Source: Candidatus Peribacteria bacterium
GTDB taxonomy: Bacteria > Patescibacteria > JAEDAM01 > Absconditabacterales > Absconditicoccaceae
Reading direction: 5' to 3'
Length of the DNA stretch: 18,839 nucleotides
Assembly (NCBI GenBank): GCA_031261265.1
Contig: JAISKI010000036.1
Location: forward strand, 1-18,839
Positions 1-8,325 of this stretch are shown here, one piece after another. Every line of letters starts with the position of its first letter. The stretch's first letter is position 1. Made by a program: the position numbers and the translations under genes. Below the pieces are notes generated by a model, which was not told where the DNA came from, did no database searches, and was given only the letters and a program-made list of their open reading frames with translations.

Positions 1-37
1 TTTTAGATTTACACTTTTTGCATACTTTTTTACTCAT
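1..37 (-). CDS. Possible start of a small Cys/Lys-rich protein (partial)
   Basis: The minus strand opens an ATG frame at 37 reading MSKKVCKKCKSK before the window ends. The CxxC spacing and lysine richness recall small zinc-ribbon or ribosome-associated proteins, but 12 residues cannot identify a family. The ATG lies just beyond the terminator of the upstream folA gene, and the U-tract of that terminator falls within its leader. No Shine-Dalgarno sequence is visible. It could be chance. Confidence 0.3.
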   Translation of the reverse strand, partial: MSKKVCKKCKSK

Positions 38-42
38 CTTAT

Positions 43-85
43 AAAAAAATAGGAGATAAAGTAGTTATATACTACTAAATCTCCT
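43..85 (-). terminator. Rho-independent terminator of folA
   Basis: Positions 51-85 form an inverted repeat. The outer arms AGGAGAT and ATCTCCT (7 bp) are separated by a small internal loop from the inner arms GTAGT and ACTAC (5 bp). On the minus strand it is followed by a run of seven T (43-49), about 25 nt after the folA stop. Confidence 0.75.
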
Positions 86-109
86 TGTTTTAGCCACACA
101 AAAGTAACA

Positions 110-1027
110 TTATGCCTCATTTTCTGGAAATGTTGCTGTAGATTGATCCTTGAAGCTGAGTAGTCCTCCAGCATATCTTGCGATGTCTGTCAGCTCTTCT
201 GTGCCCGTGAGGGCATCAATATAGATAAACTCATTGGAAACTCCTTCATCATTTTCAGCCGATACGCACTGTGTTCTTTCTGGATTTACCAAGAATAATT
301 CGTGGCGTACTTTTACTTCGCATGGAGGAAAAGCTTCCCAAAACTTTTTTAGATCCTCTCTTTTTGCACAGATAATGAGTTTATAATACCCACGAGAATT
401 TTTTTCCGTTGTACTAATGAGTGGAAAACATCCCATGAGTCCATGCTTCAATTCCATCCAAAATCCCCATTGAGGAGTCCATCCTAGTTTGGTGGCTTCT
501 TTACGAGTAATGGCTTCTTCAGCTTTTTTCTTGTATATGCGGAAGATAGTCGGATAGTCGTTCTTTTCATCAGCGGGGAATTTATCCATTGTTTCTAGGT
601 CCCACTCTTTGTGCCATTCTACTTCGGGGAAGAAGCTATCCGCTTCCTCAAAGGTGTGACAAATTTCTGTCAGATATACGGTATCCGTATATTTCAATAC
701 TTTTCTGTAAATACTCGCACCTCCGATAAAAAAGATTTTTCCTTCAGGGCATAATTCCAATGCTTCTTCCAAGGAATTTGCTGTTTCTGCATTAAGGAAT
801 TTTGCTTCCTCTTGATGAGTGATTACAATATTTCTACGGTTGGGGAGTGCTCCTTTGGGGAATGACTCAAAGGTTTTTCGTCCCATGATGATGGTGTGAC
901 CTGTAGTCAGTTCTTTGAATCTTTTTAGATCACTCGATAAGTGACACAAAAGGTCACCCTTAGCTCCAATTCCATTTGTCTGGTCGATCGCTACGATCAT
1001 ACAGACTTCTCTGTTTTTTTGTTTCAT
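110..1027 (-). CDS. folA: Dihydrofolate reductase with C-terminal extension
   Basis: This enzyme reduces dihydrofolate to tetrahydrofolate with NADPH in the cytoplasm, feeding thymidylate and one-carbon metabolism. Residues 9-168 are a recognisable DHFR: the substrate-loop motif NGIGAKGDLL, the catalytic acid D33 in SSDLKRF, the nucleotide-binding stretch TIIMGRKTFES with LPNRRNIVIT, and IGGASIY around residues 101-107. The usual Pro-Trp before the active-site helix is Leu-Cys (LLCHL). Typical bacterial DHFRs have about 160-170 residues; this one has 305. Residues 169-305 are extra and match no family I recognise; they are rich in aromatic residues (WTPQWGFWMEL). No thymidylate synthase gene adjoins it. 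The gene stops with TAA and contains no in-frame UGA. The DHFR call is secure; the role of the tail is unknown. Confidence 0.93.
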   Translation of the reverse strand: MKQKNREVCMIVAIDQTNGIGAKGDLLCHLSSDLKRFKELTTGHTIIMGRKTFESFPKGALPNRRNIVITHQEEAKFLNAETANSLEEALELCPEGKIFFIGGASIYRKVLKYTDTVYLTEICHTFEEADSFFPEVEWHKEWDLETMDKFPADEKNDYPTIFRIYKKKAEEAITRKEATKLGWTPQWGFWMELKHGLMGCFPLISTTEKNSRGYYKLIICAKREDLKKFWEAFPPCEVKVRHELFLVNPERTQCVSAENDEGVSNEFIYIDALTGTEELTDIARYAGGLLSFKDQSTATFPENEA

Positions 1028-1077
1028 TTTTTAAAATTTACTTATTTGTATTAGTGATGTATATTTGTTTTTTGATA

Positions 1078-1106
1078 TATATATGGATAGTTGCTAGTAA
1101 AGTCAA
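1078..1106 (-). promoter_or_regulatory. Predicted folA promoter
   Basis: On the minus strand TTGACT (1101-1106) and TATATA (1078-1083) are separated by 17 bp. The predicted transcript starts near 1071 and leaves a leader of about 44 nt without a Shine-Dalgarno sequence. Confidence 0.5.
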
Positions 1107-1136
1107 GAGATAGTACTCAGCTTTCTCATCTACTTT

Positions 1137-1164
1137 TTGCAAAATAGGGGAATTTGACTATACT
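1137..1164 (+). promoter_or_regulatory. Predicted promoter of the phosphate transporter gene
   Basis: TTGCAA (1137-1142) and TATACT (1159-1164) are 16 bp apart. The start site would be near 1171, giving a short leader before the ATG at 1196. The same TATACT box preceded by GAC or GAG recurs at 6261-6266 (minus) and 18519-18524. Confidence 0.55.
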
Positions 1165-1195
1165 TAAACGATGTATCTTTTATCTCTTATTATCA

Positions 1196-2890
1196 ATGAT
1201 GTGGGCTGGAATATTAGAATTTCTCTGAGGACTAGGACTTTTCCTTTTTGGGGCGAACTATTTAGAGAGTGCAGTAGGAGTTTTTTCTAAAGGTGGATTT
1301 AAACAAATTTTGAAAAAGTTTACTACAAAGAAAATCCCCGCTTTCTTTACAGGGCTGGTTTCTACCCTAATTTTACAAAGTAGTAATCTGGTTTCTGTGC
1401 TGGTGTTGGCGTTTGTGGGGACGGGAATCGTATCTTTGACGGGAGGGATTACCGTGATGTTAGGATCTAGTATCGGTACCACTATCCCTGATGCACTTTT
1501 GGGGTCTATTGGACTGAATTATGATATTAAAATGCTGACTTTACCTCTTTTATTCCTTGGGGCAGTAGGGCTGACTTTTTTCTCTTCTCATGAGAAAATC
1601 ATTGGAGTGAGTAAGGCTTGTGTGGCGTTGGGGCTGACTTTTCTTTCTTTTTCCTTTATGAAAAATGGATTAGTATTTGTGACAGATATGGTAGATTTGA
1701 GTAGCTTTATGTCGATGAATTTGTGGATTTTCTTCCTGATTGGATTGGCTTTGACGTTGTTAGTGCAAGCTTGAGGTGCGGTTTTTATTGTGGCTCTGAC
1801 TTCTGCGAGTTCGGGTTTGATTACCCCAGAGGTAGCTTTCCCTATTATTTTGTGATCCTATATTGGGGCTACTATCACGATTGTGATGGCTTCTCTGGGG
1901 CATCAGCCGACCATTAAAAAACAGGTGGCAGCTGGGCATGTGGGATTTAATACCCTTGCTGCTCTGATTGGGATGTTTGGAATGCCGTTTATTCTCTGGC
2001 TTTTTACTACTTCTATTTTCCCTAAGGTGGGAGTGGTGATGGGATTGTCAATTTTTTATATCGCGATGAGACTTTTTACAGCGATATTGGTGTTCCCGTT
2101 TATTGATTTCTTTACGAGACTCATCCAAAAACTGATCAAAGAAGATGAAGCAGAACTTACCTTGGCAATCCAAAAAATCCCTACAGAGTCTGTGGATCCA
2201 GAATTGGTATTATTGGCGATTAAACAGGATTTATTAGTCTATTTTAAGAAGATTATTAGTTATAATCTGAATATTTGGGACTTTTATTTGACGGATATTT
2301 CTCAGGGGCAAGCAGATATGGAGAAACTTTTCAAGCGTGAAGTGAATTTAGGAAAGAATTATCTCAAAAAGGAATATCAAGAAACTAAAGGTATTCAAGA
2401 ACAGCTTTTGAATTTTTTGGTGAAAATGAACCAAGTAGAAGTGACAAAAGCTGAAGATGCCGATCAGCTGACTTCGCTCTATCAGGTGGTGATTGATATT
2501 GGAGATTCCTCTAAGTACTTGAAAGATGTGTGGGATCGTGTGGAAGACCGACAGCGAAGTACGAGTGAGGATCTTCAAAAGGATTACAATACGCTGAGAA
2601 AAATGGTCTTGGAATTCTATACGTCTGTACTTCATTTGTTGGCTCATATTGATGATAAGCAGGCGTTTGCCTTGCTTCATGGGCTCTTGGATAAGATCAA
2701 AAAGAATGACAAAAAGTATCTTATGATGTTTAAGCATAAGGAGGGAGATGATGTGGATTTGGCAAATTTGATTCAGGTGAGTCGTTATTTCTCGATGTCG
2801 TGTTTTTCTTTGGTCAGAGCGTTAGAAAATGTAAGTCTGAGTGAGGAGGATAAAAAGTATTTGAAGGAACATATTAATGCACTTTTCTAG
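1196..2890 (+). CDS. Na/Pi cotransporter family protein with PhoU-like C-terminal domain
   Basis: This is probably an inner-membrane sodium-coupled phosphate transporter of the NptA/PNaS family. Read with UGA as Gly (codons at 1226, 1772 and 1853) it is one 564-residue protein; under the standard code it would be three pieces. The first half (about residues 1-310) is a run of hydrophobic helices holding the family's two inverted repeats: QSSN (61-64) followed by GSSIGTT, and SASSG (203-207) followed by GSYIGAT, whose Gly is the UGA at 1853. Residues 310-564 are soluble and helical, like the PhoU-type tails of bacterial members. The start is ATG 1196, with ATG 1199 as alternative, because the reading frame gives the typical N-terminus LEFLGGLGLFLFG. 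ATG 1171 is out of frame. It stops at TAG and stands alone, convergent with the pilus operon. The family is well supported; the substrate is inferred. Confidence 0.88.
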
Positions 2891-2976
2891 AATAGCTGGA
2901 CTTTCATATTATTTACTGGATTGTATTGGGAGTTCTGAATTCTCTTTGGGGTAATCCTTGGTGGAATTGATATAAA

Positions 2977-3004
2977 AAAACTCTACTGTTTTGGTAGAGC
3001 TTTT
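2977..3004. terminator. Bidirectional terminator between convergent genes
   Basis: Arms CTCTAC (2981-2986) and GTAGAG (2994-2999) enclose a 7-nt loop. An A-run precedes the hairpin and TTTT follows it, so it can act on both strands. It lies between the phosphate transporter gene (stop 2890) and the last pilus gene (stop 3045). Confidence 0.7.
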
Positions 3005-3044
3005 ACGTGTAGGGGATTTTAGGAGAGGAATGTGATGTAATACT

Positions 3045-3578
3045 TTATTCTTCATATGTCCATTTAGCTTCGCAGGGTACTTCTACCATTCTACACATTT
3101 GTTGAGAGATGGAGAAACAGTATTCTTTCATTTCTTTGATTTTGGCTACGAAAACGATTTTGGATATTGGTTGGTTGTTATTCAGGATTTCACAATTTCC
3201 TTTGTAAGGAGTGAATTTTACTTTGATCTCATTTACTCCTCCTAGGTTGTCTGGCATTGCTTCCTCTGGTTTGGTATAGATATTCTGGATTTTAAAGCTG
3301 TCACTAAAGGTTTCTGTATGGTAGCTATCATATTCGAAAGAAATCTGATTTGTTCATTTTTCGAAAGTGGTAATCATTTGTGCGTATCCTGTACCTGCAT
3401 ACCTCGAAGAGGTCAGATTTTTGGTATAATGGGTTTGATACTCTGCGAGCATGGCCTCTTTGACTGTTTTTTGTTGCAATTTATGTAATTGCTCTCCCGT
3501 GATGCCCATCGTCATCATTGTGATCACTCCCATAATGATGAGTACGATCATCATTTCCATTAGTGTAAAGGCTTTCAT
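3045..3578 (-). CDS. Type IV pilin-like protein / pseudopilin
   Basis: This is a 177-residue prepilin-like protein, probably a minor pilin or pseudopilin processed by prepilin peptidase and assembled into a pilus or competence-type filament. The N-terminus MKAFTLMEMMIVLIIMGVIT has the class III/type IV signature: a short basic leader, a processing site before Phe with Ala in place of the usual Gly at -1, Glu at +5 of the mature protein, then a hydrophobic helix. The globular part holds several Cys (GNCEI, EYCFS, QMCRM, VPCEA) that may form disulphides. A UGA at 3354-3356 is read as Gly; without it the protein would end after 74 residues and leave an in-frame 70-residue piece. It is last in the operon, 68 nt after the PilC-like gene. 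Pilin-like is secure; major versus minor pilin is not. Confidence 0.85.
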
Positions 3579-3588
3579 TGTTTATAGG

Positions 3589-3646
3589 ATTACAGAGGAT
3601 TAAAAAGAATTTCAGAAGATTGCAAAAGATTTCAGAAGATTGTGGA
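3589..3646. repeat. Three tandem 20-bp units in the pilus operon
   Basis: Three degenerate copies with an exact 20-bp period begin at 3589, 3609 and 3629. The core ATTTCAGAAGATTG is identical in copies 2 and 3, and ATTACAGAGGATTA is the diverged copy 1. They fill nearly the whole gap between the pilC-like stop and the pseudopilin start. Confidence 0.75.
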
Positions 3647-4777
3647 TTACATTCCAGCACTGTCCATTACTGCGAAGATCAATCCGAAGACTCCGAGTGC
3701 GATCAGCATTACTAATCCTCCTACTACCACTAAAATCAGTGGTTCAATAGCTTTGGAGAAGTTTTTGATGGAGTTGTCGAGTTCCTCTTGATAGAGTTCA
3801 ATAATATTAGTCATGGAATTATCCAGATTTGCTGTCTCTTCTCCTACTTTAATGAGTACTGAAACATTGGAAGGGATAATTTCTGGATGTTCTCTGATCG
3901 GTTCATAGAGTGATTTTCCGAGTGAAATATCAGCAAGTACATGCTCAATCATAGTTTGGTAGAGGGGAATTTTTAGTACATCACGGAGGAGACGGAAAGT
4001 TTCTACATAGTCCATTCCTGAGCTGATCATCAATCTCATATATCTCGCCCATTTAATCAGATAATATGATCTGGTCATTGGTCCTATGATAGGGAGATTC
4101 AAAATGAGGGTATACATATTCTTTTTCCCTGTTTCGGTGCTGAAATATACCCCAATAACTACGATGGCTACTACTAGGATGATCACTATATTCATCCAGT
4201 TATGTACGAAGAAATCGGTAATGCTTTTGAGGAGTCCTGTGATAAATGGCACTTCCTGGACATTACTTGCGAGGAGATCGAAAATATCGGGTAATACGAA
4301 TCAGAAAAGGTAAATTACTGCAACAATAGAAATTACGATCAATGCCACAGGATAAATCATTGCTCCGATATATTTCTGTTTGATTTCACTGAGGTAAGCA
4401 TATTCATCCGCCAGTGACTGTAAAACAGTTGGCAAATTTCCTGTGGCTTCTCCTGTTTTGATAATTGCAGCATCTCCTTCATCAAAATATTCTGGGAGTC
4501 TACTGATGGCATAAGAGAGTTCTTTACCTTTATTTAAGTAGATACTGATCTCTGTGGCTACGGTTTTGATAGCGAAATTTTCTGCACTGTGTAAAATAAT
4601 ATCCATTGCCCCCATCAAAGATACTCCACCCTTCATCATATAAACCAGCTCCTTGTAAAACAAAATTTTCTCTTTCCCTGAAAAATTTGCCTTATCCTGA
4701 GATTTTAAGACAGATTTGATCGAATTGTCGATAAATCCAATATCGAAAGAGAAGAATTGTTTTCGGTTGAATGCCAT
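3647..4777 (-). CDS. pilC: Type IV pilus / type II secretion inner-membrane platform protein (PilC/GspF family)
   Basis: This is the polytopic inner-membrane platform that couples the assembly ATPase to pilin polymerisation. It has 376 residues when the UGA at 4301-4303 (VIYLF-G-FVLPD) is read as Gly; family members usually have about 400. Two T2SSF repeats are visible. The first (about 35-155) contains YKELVYMMKGGVSLMGAMDII and IIKTGEATGNLP; the second (about 230-350) contains WARYMRLMISSGMDYVETFRLL and LIKVGEETANLDNS. A long hydrophobic segment follows each, and the second ends the protein. It sits 30 nt after the PilO-like gene and 68 nt before the pseudopilin. No assembly ATPase (PilB) or PilM is in the window. 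Confidence 0.9.
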
Positions 4778-4807
4778 TGAAATAAGGCAAAGAGATAAAA
4801 GGTGAGA

Positions 4808-5683
4808 TTATTGAATATTTCCTGTGAGAGTAGTTCCTGTGGTGGTAGGGAGATTCTCGGGGATCTCTACTTCTTCAAATCTGGGATCATGATAGTAGTA
4901 GGCGATCATGGAGATTGCTGTGGTTTGGGCTTTGTCAGAAGAGATAATATCATATCCGACTTCTTGAATTTTGTAGAGGATACGGTCATTAGGGACACTG
5001 ATCAGCTTTTTTTCTACATTATGTACAAAAGAAATCAGATCTTCTACTCTATCAAATTCGATACTCAAGCTTAATGGTACCTCAAAGAGTACAGCACTTC
5101 CTTCCACAGGGGTTGGATCACTGATATTGATACTTTTGATGTCTCCATTTTTCACAGGGATCCCTTGTGCTACTCCGTCTCTGATGAGGTATTCATTCAG
5201 ATTTCTGAGAACTTTTTGTTCATCTACGGGCATCTTCTCAGTAAAGAGAGAATGAAGCTGGAGGTAAGAGAGGGGAATCGAAAAATCTTTGATTATTTTC
5301 CCTTTGTATTCTACATTCCATTCATCTGGCAACGAGGTGCAGGCGGTTGTATCTTCCAAGTTTAAACAGGTTTCTATAGTTGTTTGGTTTGCTTCGATTT
5401 TCTCGAGATTCTTTTTATCTTGTTCGTAGCCAGCTTTTTTAATTTTTTTATTTGCTACTTCCTGTTTTGTGGAGTCGTAGACGGTATTGGTAGCATCATA
5501 TTTGCTTTTGATATCTGGTCCTCGACTCATGAAAATACACACTCCCACTACCAGTAAAATTGCAGAAAATACCTTGTATTTCGCTGTGACTACTCTGGTC
5601 TCAGAAACGATTGCTTCTTCTTTTGGGGTGCTAGGGGCACTGGTTTGGGTGATCCTAGAAATGATGTCGTTATTTTGTGTCAT
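4808..5683 (-). CDS. PilO-like pilus assembly protein (probable)
   Basis: A 291-residue bitopic protein. It has a Thr/Ser-rich cytoplasmic N-terminus, one membrane helix at about 34-53 (VFSAILLVVGVCIFM), a charged predicted coiled coil (about 60-105) and an extracytoplasmic domain, ending in a Thr/Gly tail (TTTGTTLTGN). This matches the layout of PilO/GspM alignment-subcomplex proteins, and it lies between PilN-like and PilC genes as pilO often does. The segment with SLSIEFDRVEDLISFVHNVE and later RFEEVEIPENL resembles the ferredoxin-like fold of PilO, but sequence identity is not obvious. Its start overlaps the end of the PilN-like gene by 14 nt, implying coupled translation. No in-frame UGA; stop TAA. 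Function is inferred mainly from architecture and context. Confidence 0.6.
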   Translation of the reverse strand: MTQNNDIISRITQTSAPSTPKEEAIVSETRVVTAKYKVFSAILLVVGVCIFMSRGPDIKSKYDATNTVYDSTKQEVANKKIKKAGYEQDKKNLEKIEANQTTIETCLNLEDTTACTSLPDEWNVEYKGKIIKDFSIPLSYLQLHSLFTEKMPVDEQKVLRNLNEYLIRDGVAQGIPVKNGDIKSINISDPTPVEGSAVLFEVPLSLSIEFDRVEDLISFVHNVEKKLISVPNDRILYKIQEVGYDIISSDKAQTTAISMIAYYYHDPRFEEVEIPENLPTTTGTTLTGNIQ

Positions 5684-6227
5684 TGTTGATTACTTTAGCG
5701 GTTAAAACAAAGTCATATCCTAAGTTATCTGAAGATTTATTATAGGTCTTGATAGAAATCTCCTCCAAGAAATCCAGTTTTTTGAATCTTTCAATCAATG
5801 CGGTCTGTTTACTGGTGTCTGGAGCGTAATAGAGCATGCGGAGATTTGATACATATCCGTGTAAACTGATCTCTTCCAAAGAGATTTTAAAGTCTGAGAG
5901 TACAATATTTTGTGTCCCTCCATTGTCTACATCGCGGATTTCTCTGAGAATATCTAGTACTGCTTGAATATGCTCTGATCGAGGCATTTGGTTCTGACTA
6001 TTTTCCATTTGTTCTACGAGTTTGAGTTTATCAAATCCAGGAATGTCTGAAAAGGCATCGATTTCTTTTTGGATTTCTGCTGATTGTTTCTGATCTATTG
6101 CGATCAATCTCTTGGTCACGGTGGTATTGGTCCAGAGGTAGGCATACCACGCTGCTCCTCCTAGTACTACCAGCAATAAAACGAAAAAAATTAGTTTAGA
6201 AGTCGGCATTTGAGGTTTGTTTTTCAT
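5670..6227 (-). CDS. PilN-like pilus assembly protein (probable)
   Basis: A 185-residue bitopic protein, first in the pilus operon. Residues 12-31 are a single membrane helix (LIFFVLLLVVLGGAAWYAYL), followed by a coiled-coil-like stretch (about 40-85). The C-terminal domain contains SDFKISLEEISLHGYVSNL, a pair of helices and then LDFLEEISIKTYNKSSDN. Its pattern of a strand, a semi-conserved LxG, 'F-L-ee-I' and a final beta strand is typical of PilN/GspL-type fimbrial assembly proteins. It would pair with the PilO-like partner to link the cytoplasmic platform to the envelope. PilM is not next to it. No in-frame UGA; stop TAA. Confidence 0.6.
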   Translation of the reverse strand: MKNKPQMPTSKLIFFVLLLVVLGGAAWYAYLWTNTTVTKRLIAIDQKQSAEIQKEIDAFSDIPGFDKLKLVEQMENSQNQMPRSEHIQAVLDILREIRDVDNGGTQNIVLSDFKISLEEISLHGYVSNLRMLYYAPDTSKQTALIERFKKLDFLEEISIKTYNKSSDNLGYDFVLTAKVINNDTK

Positions 6228-6260
6228 TATGAAGGTTTGAAAAATAAAATCTTCAGATAT

Positions 6261-6290
6261 AGTATACTCACAATTGCCAAAAAAAGCAAA
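6261..6290 (-). promoter_or_regulatory. Predicted promoter of the pilus operon
   Basis: On the minus strand TTTGCT (6285-6290) and TATACT (6261-6266) are 18 bp apart (17 bp if TTGCTT is used). The box is preceded by GTGAG, as at other TATACT promoters here. The start site is about 25-30 nt upstream of the PilN-like ATG. The 139-bp gap is shared with the divergent fic promoter. Confidence 0.45.
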
Positions 6291-6332
6291 TTTTCTGCTA
6301 CAAAATTCCTTTTAACTTTTTTCCCCCTCATC

Positions 6333-6360
6333 TTGCAATCAAACGACATTTCCCTATCAT
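6333..6360 (+). promoter_or_regulatory. Predicted fic promoter giving a near-leaderless transcript
   Basis: TTGCAA (6333-6338) and TATCAT (6355-6360) are 16 bp apart. Transcription would start at about 6366-6368, on the ATG at 6367. Confidence 0.4.
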
Positions 6361-6366
6361 CAAACT

Positions 6367-7248
6367 ATGACTCCAGCAACCAAGCTATCAATCCGTTTTT
6401 ACAATGATAAAGAAGTCAGAGCTATTTGGGATAAAACCAATTCCAAATGGTGGTTTTCTGTGCTCGATATTGTAGGAATTTTGCAGGAACTCGATGAGTA
6501 TGACAAAATTAGAAATTACTGGAAATATCTGAAAGCTAAACTGAAAGAAGAAAAAAATGAGGTGGTTAGTGCTACTACCCAACTGAAAATAATGGCTTCT
6601 GATGGGAAGAAGTATTTAAGTGATGTCATCGGTAGTGATGCCGTAGTCCAACTTGCTCAACAGTTTCCCAATAATAAATCCATAGATTTTTTAAACTGGT
6701 TTCTGTATAGTGATACTACGATTGATGGACAGAGCAAGAAAAAAGCCTATACTCTGTTTGAAAGCAATTTAATCAATGATGTGTCCGTTGGAACCACCCA
6801 AGGACTCCAACAAATTCATGCGTATCTTTTCGGTGGACTCTATGATTTTGCTGGGAAAATCAGAACGCATAATATTTCCAAAGGGGGATTTAGGTTCGCG
6901 ACCGCACAGTTTTTAGACCAGACGTTGGAACACATTGAAAACATGCCAGAAACTACCTTCGATGAAATCGTAGACAAATACATTGAGATGAATATTGCTC
7001 ATCCTTTTATGGAAGGAAATGGGAGAAGCACCAGAATTTGGCTCGATTTGATGCTCAAAAAGAGGCTAAAAAAATGTGTAGATTGGAGTCAAATCAACAA
7101 GAACGATTACCTCAATGCGATGATTATCAGTAGTGCTGATGGCAGGGAAATCAAAAGGCTGATAAAAAATGCTTTGACCGATGAAATTGATTCTCGTGCA
7201 ATGTTTATGAAAGGAATTGATTATTCGTACTATTACGAAGAGGCGTAG
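6367..7248 (+). CDS. Fic-domain protein with N-terminal BRO-N-like domain
   Basis: A 293-residue putative protein AMP-transferase. Residues 7-115 resemble the BRO-N/phage antirepressor family ([48 protein letters not shown]). Residues 125-293 are a Fic domain with HPFMEGNGR (212-220), fitting the canonical HPFx(D/E)GNGR that binds ATP and supplies the catalytic His, here H212. The C-terminal stretch [20 protein letters not shown] is very like class III Fic proteins such as Neisseria NmFic, whose helix S-x-x-x-E-(G/N) blocks ATP. Here S287-YYY-E291 is followed by Glu instead of Gly/Asn. This implies an autoinhibited enzyme needing no separate antitoxin. The target is unknown. No in-frame UGA occurs in 293 codons. 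It lies alone between divergent and downstream units and stops at TAG. Confidence 0.88.
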   Translation: MTPATKLSIRFYNDKEVRAIWDKTNSKWWFSVLDIVGILQELDEYDKIRNYWKYLKAKLKEEKNEVVSATTQLKIMASDGKKYLSDVIGSDAVVQLAQQFPNNKSIDFLNWFLYSDTTIDGQSKKKAYTLFESNLINDVSVGTTQGLQQIHAYLFGGLYDFAGKIRTHNISKGGFRFATAQFLDQTLEHIENMPETTFDEIVDKYIEMNIAHPFMEGNGRSTRIWLDLMLKKRLKKCVDWSQINKNDYLNAMIISSADGREIKRLIKNALTDEIDSRAMFMKGIDYSYYYEEA

Positions 7249-7285
7249 AAAAGATTTTTTTCTCCCAGAAACACACAATTTTCTT

Positions 7286-7313
7286 TTGATTTTTGTCTTC
7301 ATTCCTTTATGGT
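7286..7313 (+). promoter_or_regulatory. Predicted promoter of the first TrmB-type regulator
   Basis: TTGATT (7286-7291) and TATGGT (7308-7313) are 16 bp apart. The start site is near 7320, about 24 nt before ATG 7344. The -10 box is weak (4 of 6). Confidence 0.35.
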
Positions 7314-7343
7314 AAGGTAATCTTTTATTCATTTTGTTGTATT

Positions 7344-8105
7344 ATGGAACTTATCCCCTTACTTGAACAATTCGGCTTCTCAGAGAAAGAAGCAAAAGTC
7401 TATCTTTCTTGCCTTGAACTTGGGCAAGCACCCGTAAGTAGCATTGCGAGGAATGTGCAGGAACAGAGGGTGACGACATATTCTATTCTGAAAAATCTCG
7501 TTGCCAGAGGAGTAGCTCAGACTTTTGTAAAGAATAGGTCAACCTTTTATAGCGTTATTCCTCCCGAAAAGCTTTTGCAAAATTGGGAAACGAGATGTGA
7601 AAAATTCAAAGAGAAATTACCAGAATTTTTGGCTCTTACAGAAAAATTTGATACGCATAAACCCAAGGTGCAATTTTACGATGGATTGGAAGGGTTGAAA
7701 TATTCCTATGAACATATGGTAATGGAAGCGGAAACAATGCCAGAACACGACTATTTTATGATTTTTCTCTGAACGGCAGATGTAGACCCTAGATTTCAGA
7801 AATATCTGATGAATGAGTTTGTACCACGAAGGCAGAAATATAAAAAACCAGCAAAAGCAATTATTTCTAAAAAGTCTTCTAATGGTTCGTATTCTGACTA
7901 CAATAAACAGCAATGGGAACACATTATCGTAGATGATACCTTATTTGATATTGCAGATGAAATCGTACTGTATGGGCAAGATAGAATTTTAATTGCGATG
8001 TATACCACAGAAGAGCTTTCTTCCCTCGTTATTACCAGTAGGACATTATACAAAGGATTGAAAAGTGCTTTTGATATGATTTGGAAGATGTATAAGAAAA
8101 AATAA
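7344..8105 (+). CDS. TrmB-family transcriptional regulator, copy 1
   Basis: A 253-residue DNA-binding regulator. Residues 1-65 form the winged helix typical of TrmB proteins (LLEQFGFSEKEAKVYLSCLE, then SSIARN and YSILKNLVARGVAQ). A predicted coiled-coil linker follows (about 75-100), then the C-terminal effector-type domain starting at VQFYDGLEGLKY. The UGA at 7770-7772 is Gly; its aligned codon in copy 2 is GGG (10983-10985), an internal proof of the code. ATG 7344 was chosen over the upstream ATG at 7293 because copy 2 starts with the same MELxxLLEQFGF. The two copies match at about four-fifths of positions over the first 120 residues and less afterwards, so they probably share operators but sense different signals. 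The ligand is unknown; CPR genomes often carry such regulators without sugar-uptake genes. Confidence 0.82.
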
Positions 8106-8142
8106 AGCTGATTTTTATTGATTTTCTAGTATTTTTTTGCTT

Positions 8143-8161
8143 GTTGTAATTTTTCTTCTAC
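8143..8161. promoter_or_regulatory. Candidate regulator operator, site 1
   Basis: GTTGTAATTTTTCTTCTAC is an imperfect 19-bp dyad matching site 2 (8198-8216) at 16 of 19 positions. The two centres are 55 bp apart. It may be bound by the TrmB-type regulator encoded just upstream. Inferred from repetition and position only. Confidence 0.35.
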
Positions 8162-8197
8162 ATTCAAAATAATAATTTATACCTACTAATTTTTAGT

Positions 8198-8216
8198 GTA
8201 GAAAATTTTCTTCTAC
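8198..8216. promoter_or_regulatory. Candidate regulator operator, site 2
   Basis: GTAGAAAATTTTCTTCTAC has 6-bp inverted arms GTAGAA and TTCTAC. It ends 19 bp before the predicted -35 at 8236. A further half-site TTCTACAT lies at 8223-8230. Alternatively it could be a weak terminator hairpin for the upstream regulator gene, since T-runs follow. Confidence 0.4.
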
Positions 8217-8235
8217 ATATTTTTCTACATTTGTC

Positions 8236-8263
8236 TTGAATATATTGACATTTTCTATATACT
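8236..8263 (+). promoter_or_regulatory. Predicted promoter of the first radical SAM operon
   Basis: TTGAAT (8236-8241) and TATACT (8258-8263) are 16 bp apart. A perfect TTGACA at 8245-8250 has no well-spaced -10 box. The start site is near 8270, at the edge of an inverted repeat. Confidence 0.5.
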
Positions 8264-8269
8264 ATTTTT

Positions 8270-8297
8270 GTTATGATGAGGTCGACGAAATCATAAC
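8270..8297. promoter_or_regulatory. Perfect inverted repeat at the transcription start
   Basis: GTTATGAT (8270-8277) and ATCATAAC (8290-8297) are perfect 8-bp arms around a 12-bp spacer that holds GTCGAC. The arms are 20 bp apart centre to centre. It could be a repressor operator over +1 or a 5'-end hairpin in the mRNA. A similar dyad lies at 11460-11478 before the second radical SAM gene. Confidence 0.5.
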
Positions 8298-8325
8298 AGC
8301 ATTTATTCTCTAATCTATTATTAAA

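Noticed and set aside
2348..2737. Minus-strand frame within the phosphate transporter gene
   Set aside because: Shadow frame opposite the PhoU-like region, with no recognisable features.
7236..7261. Terminator at the end of fic
   Set aside because: A T-run follows, but the only stem (TACG/CGTA) is four pairs and includes the stop codon.
8245..8250. Perfect TTGACA as the -35 of the first radical SAM operon
   Set aside because: No acceptable -10 lies 16-18 bp downstream; TATACT is 7 bp away and TATGAT 21 bp away. TTGAAT at 8236 has the right spacing.
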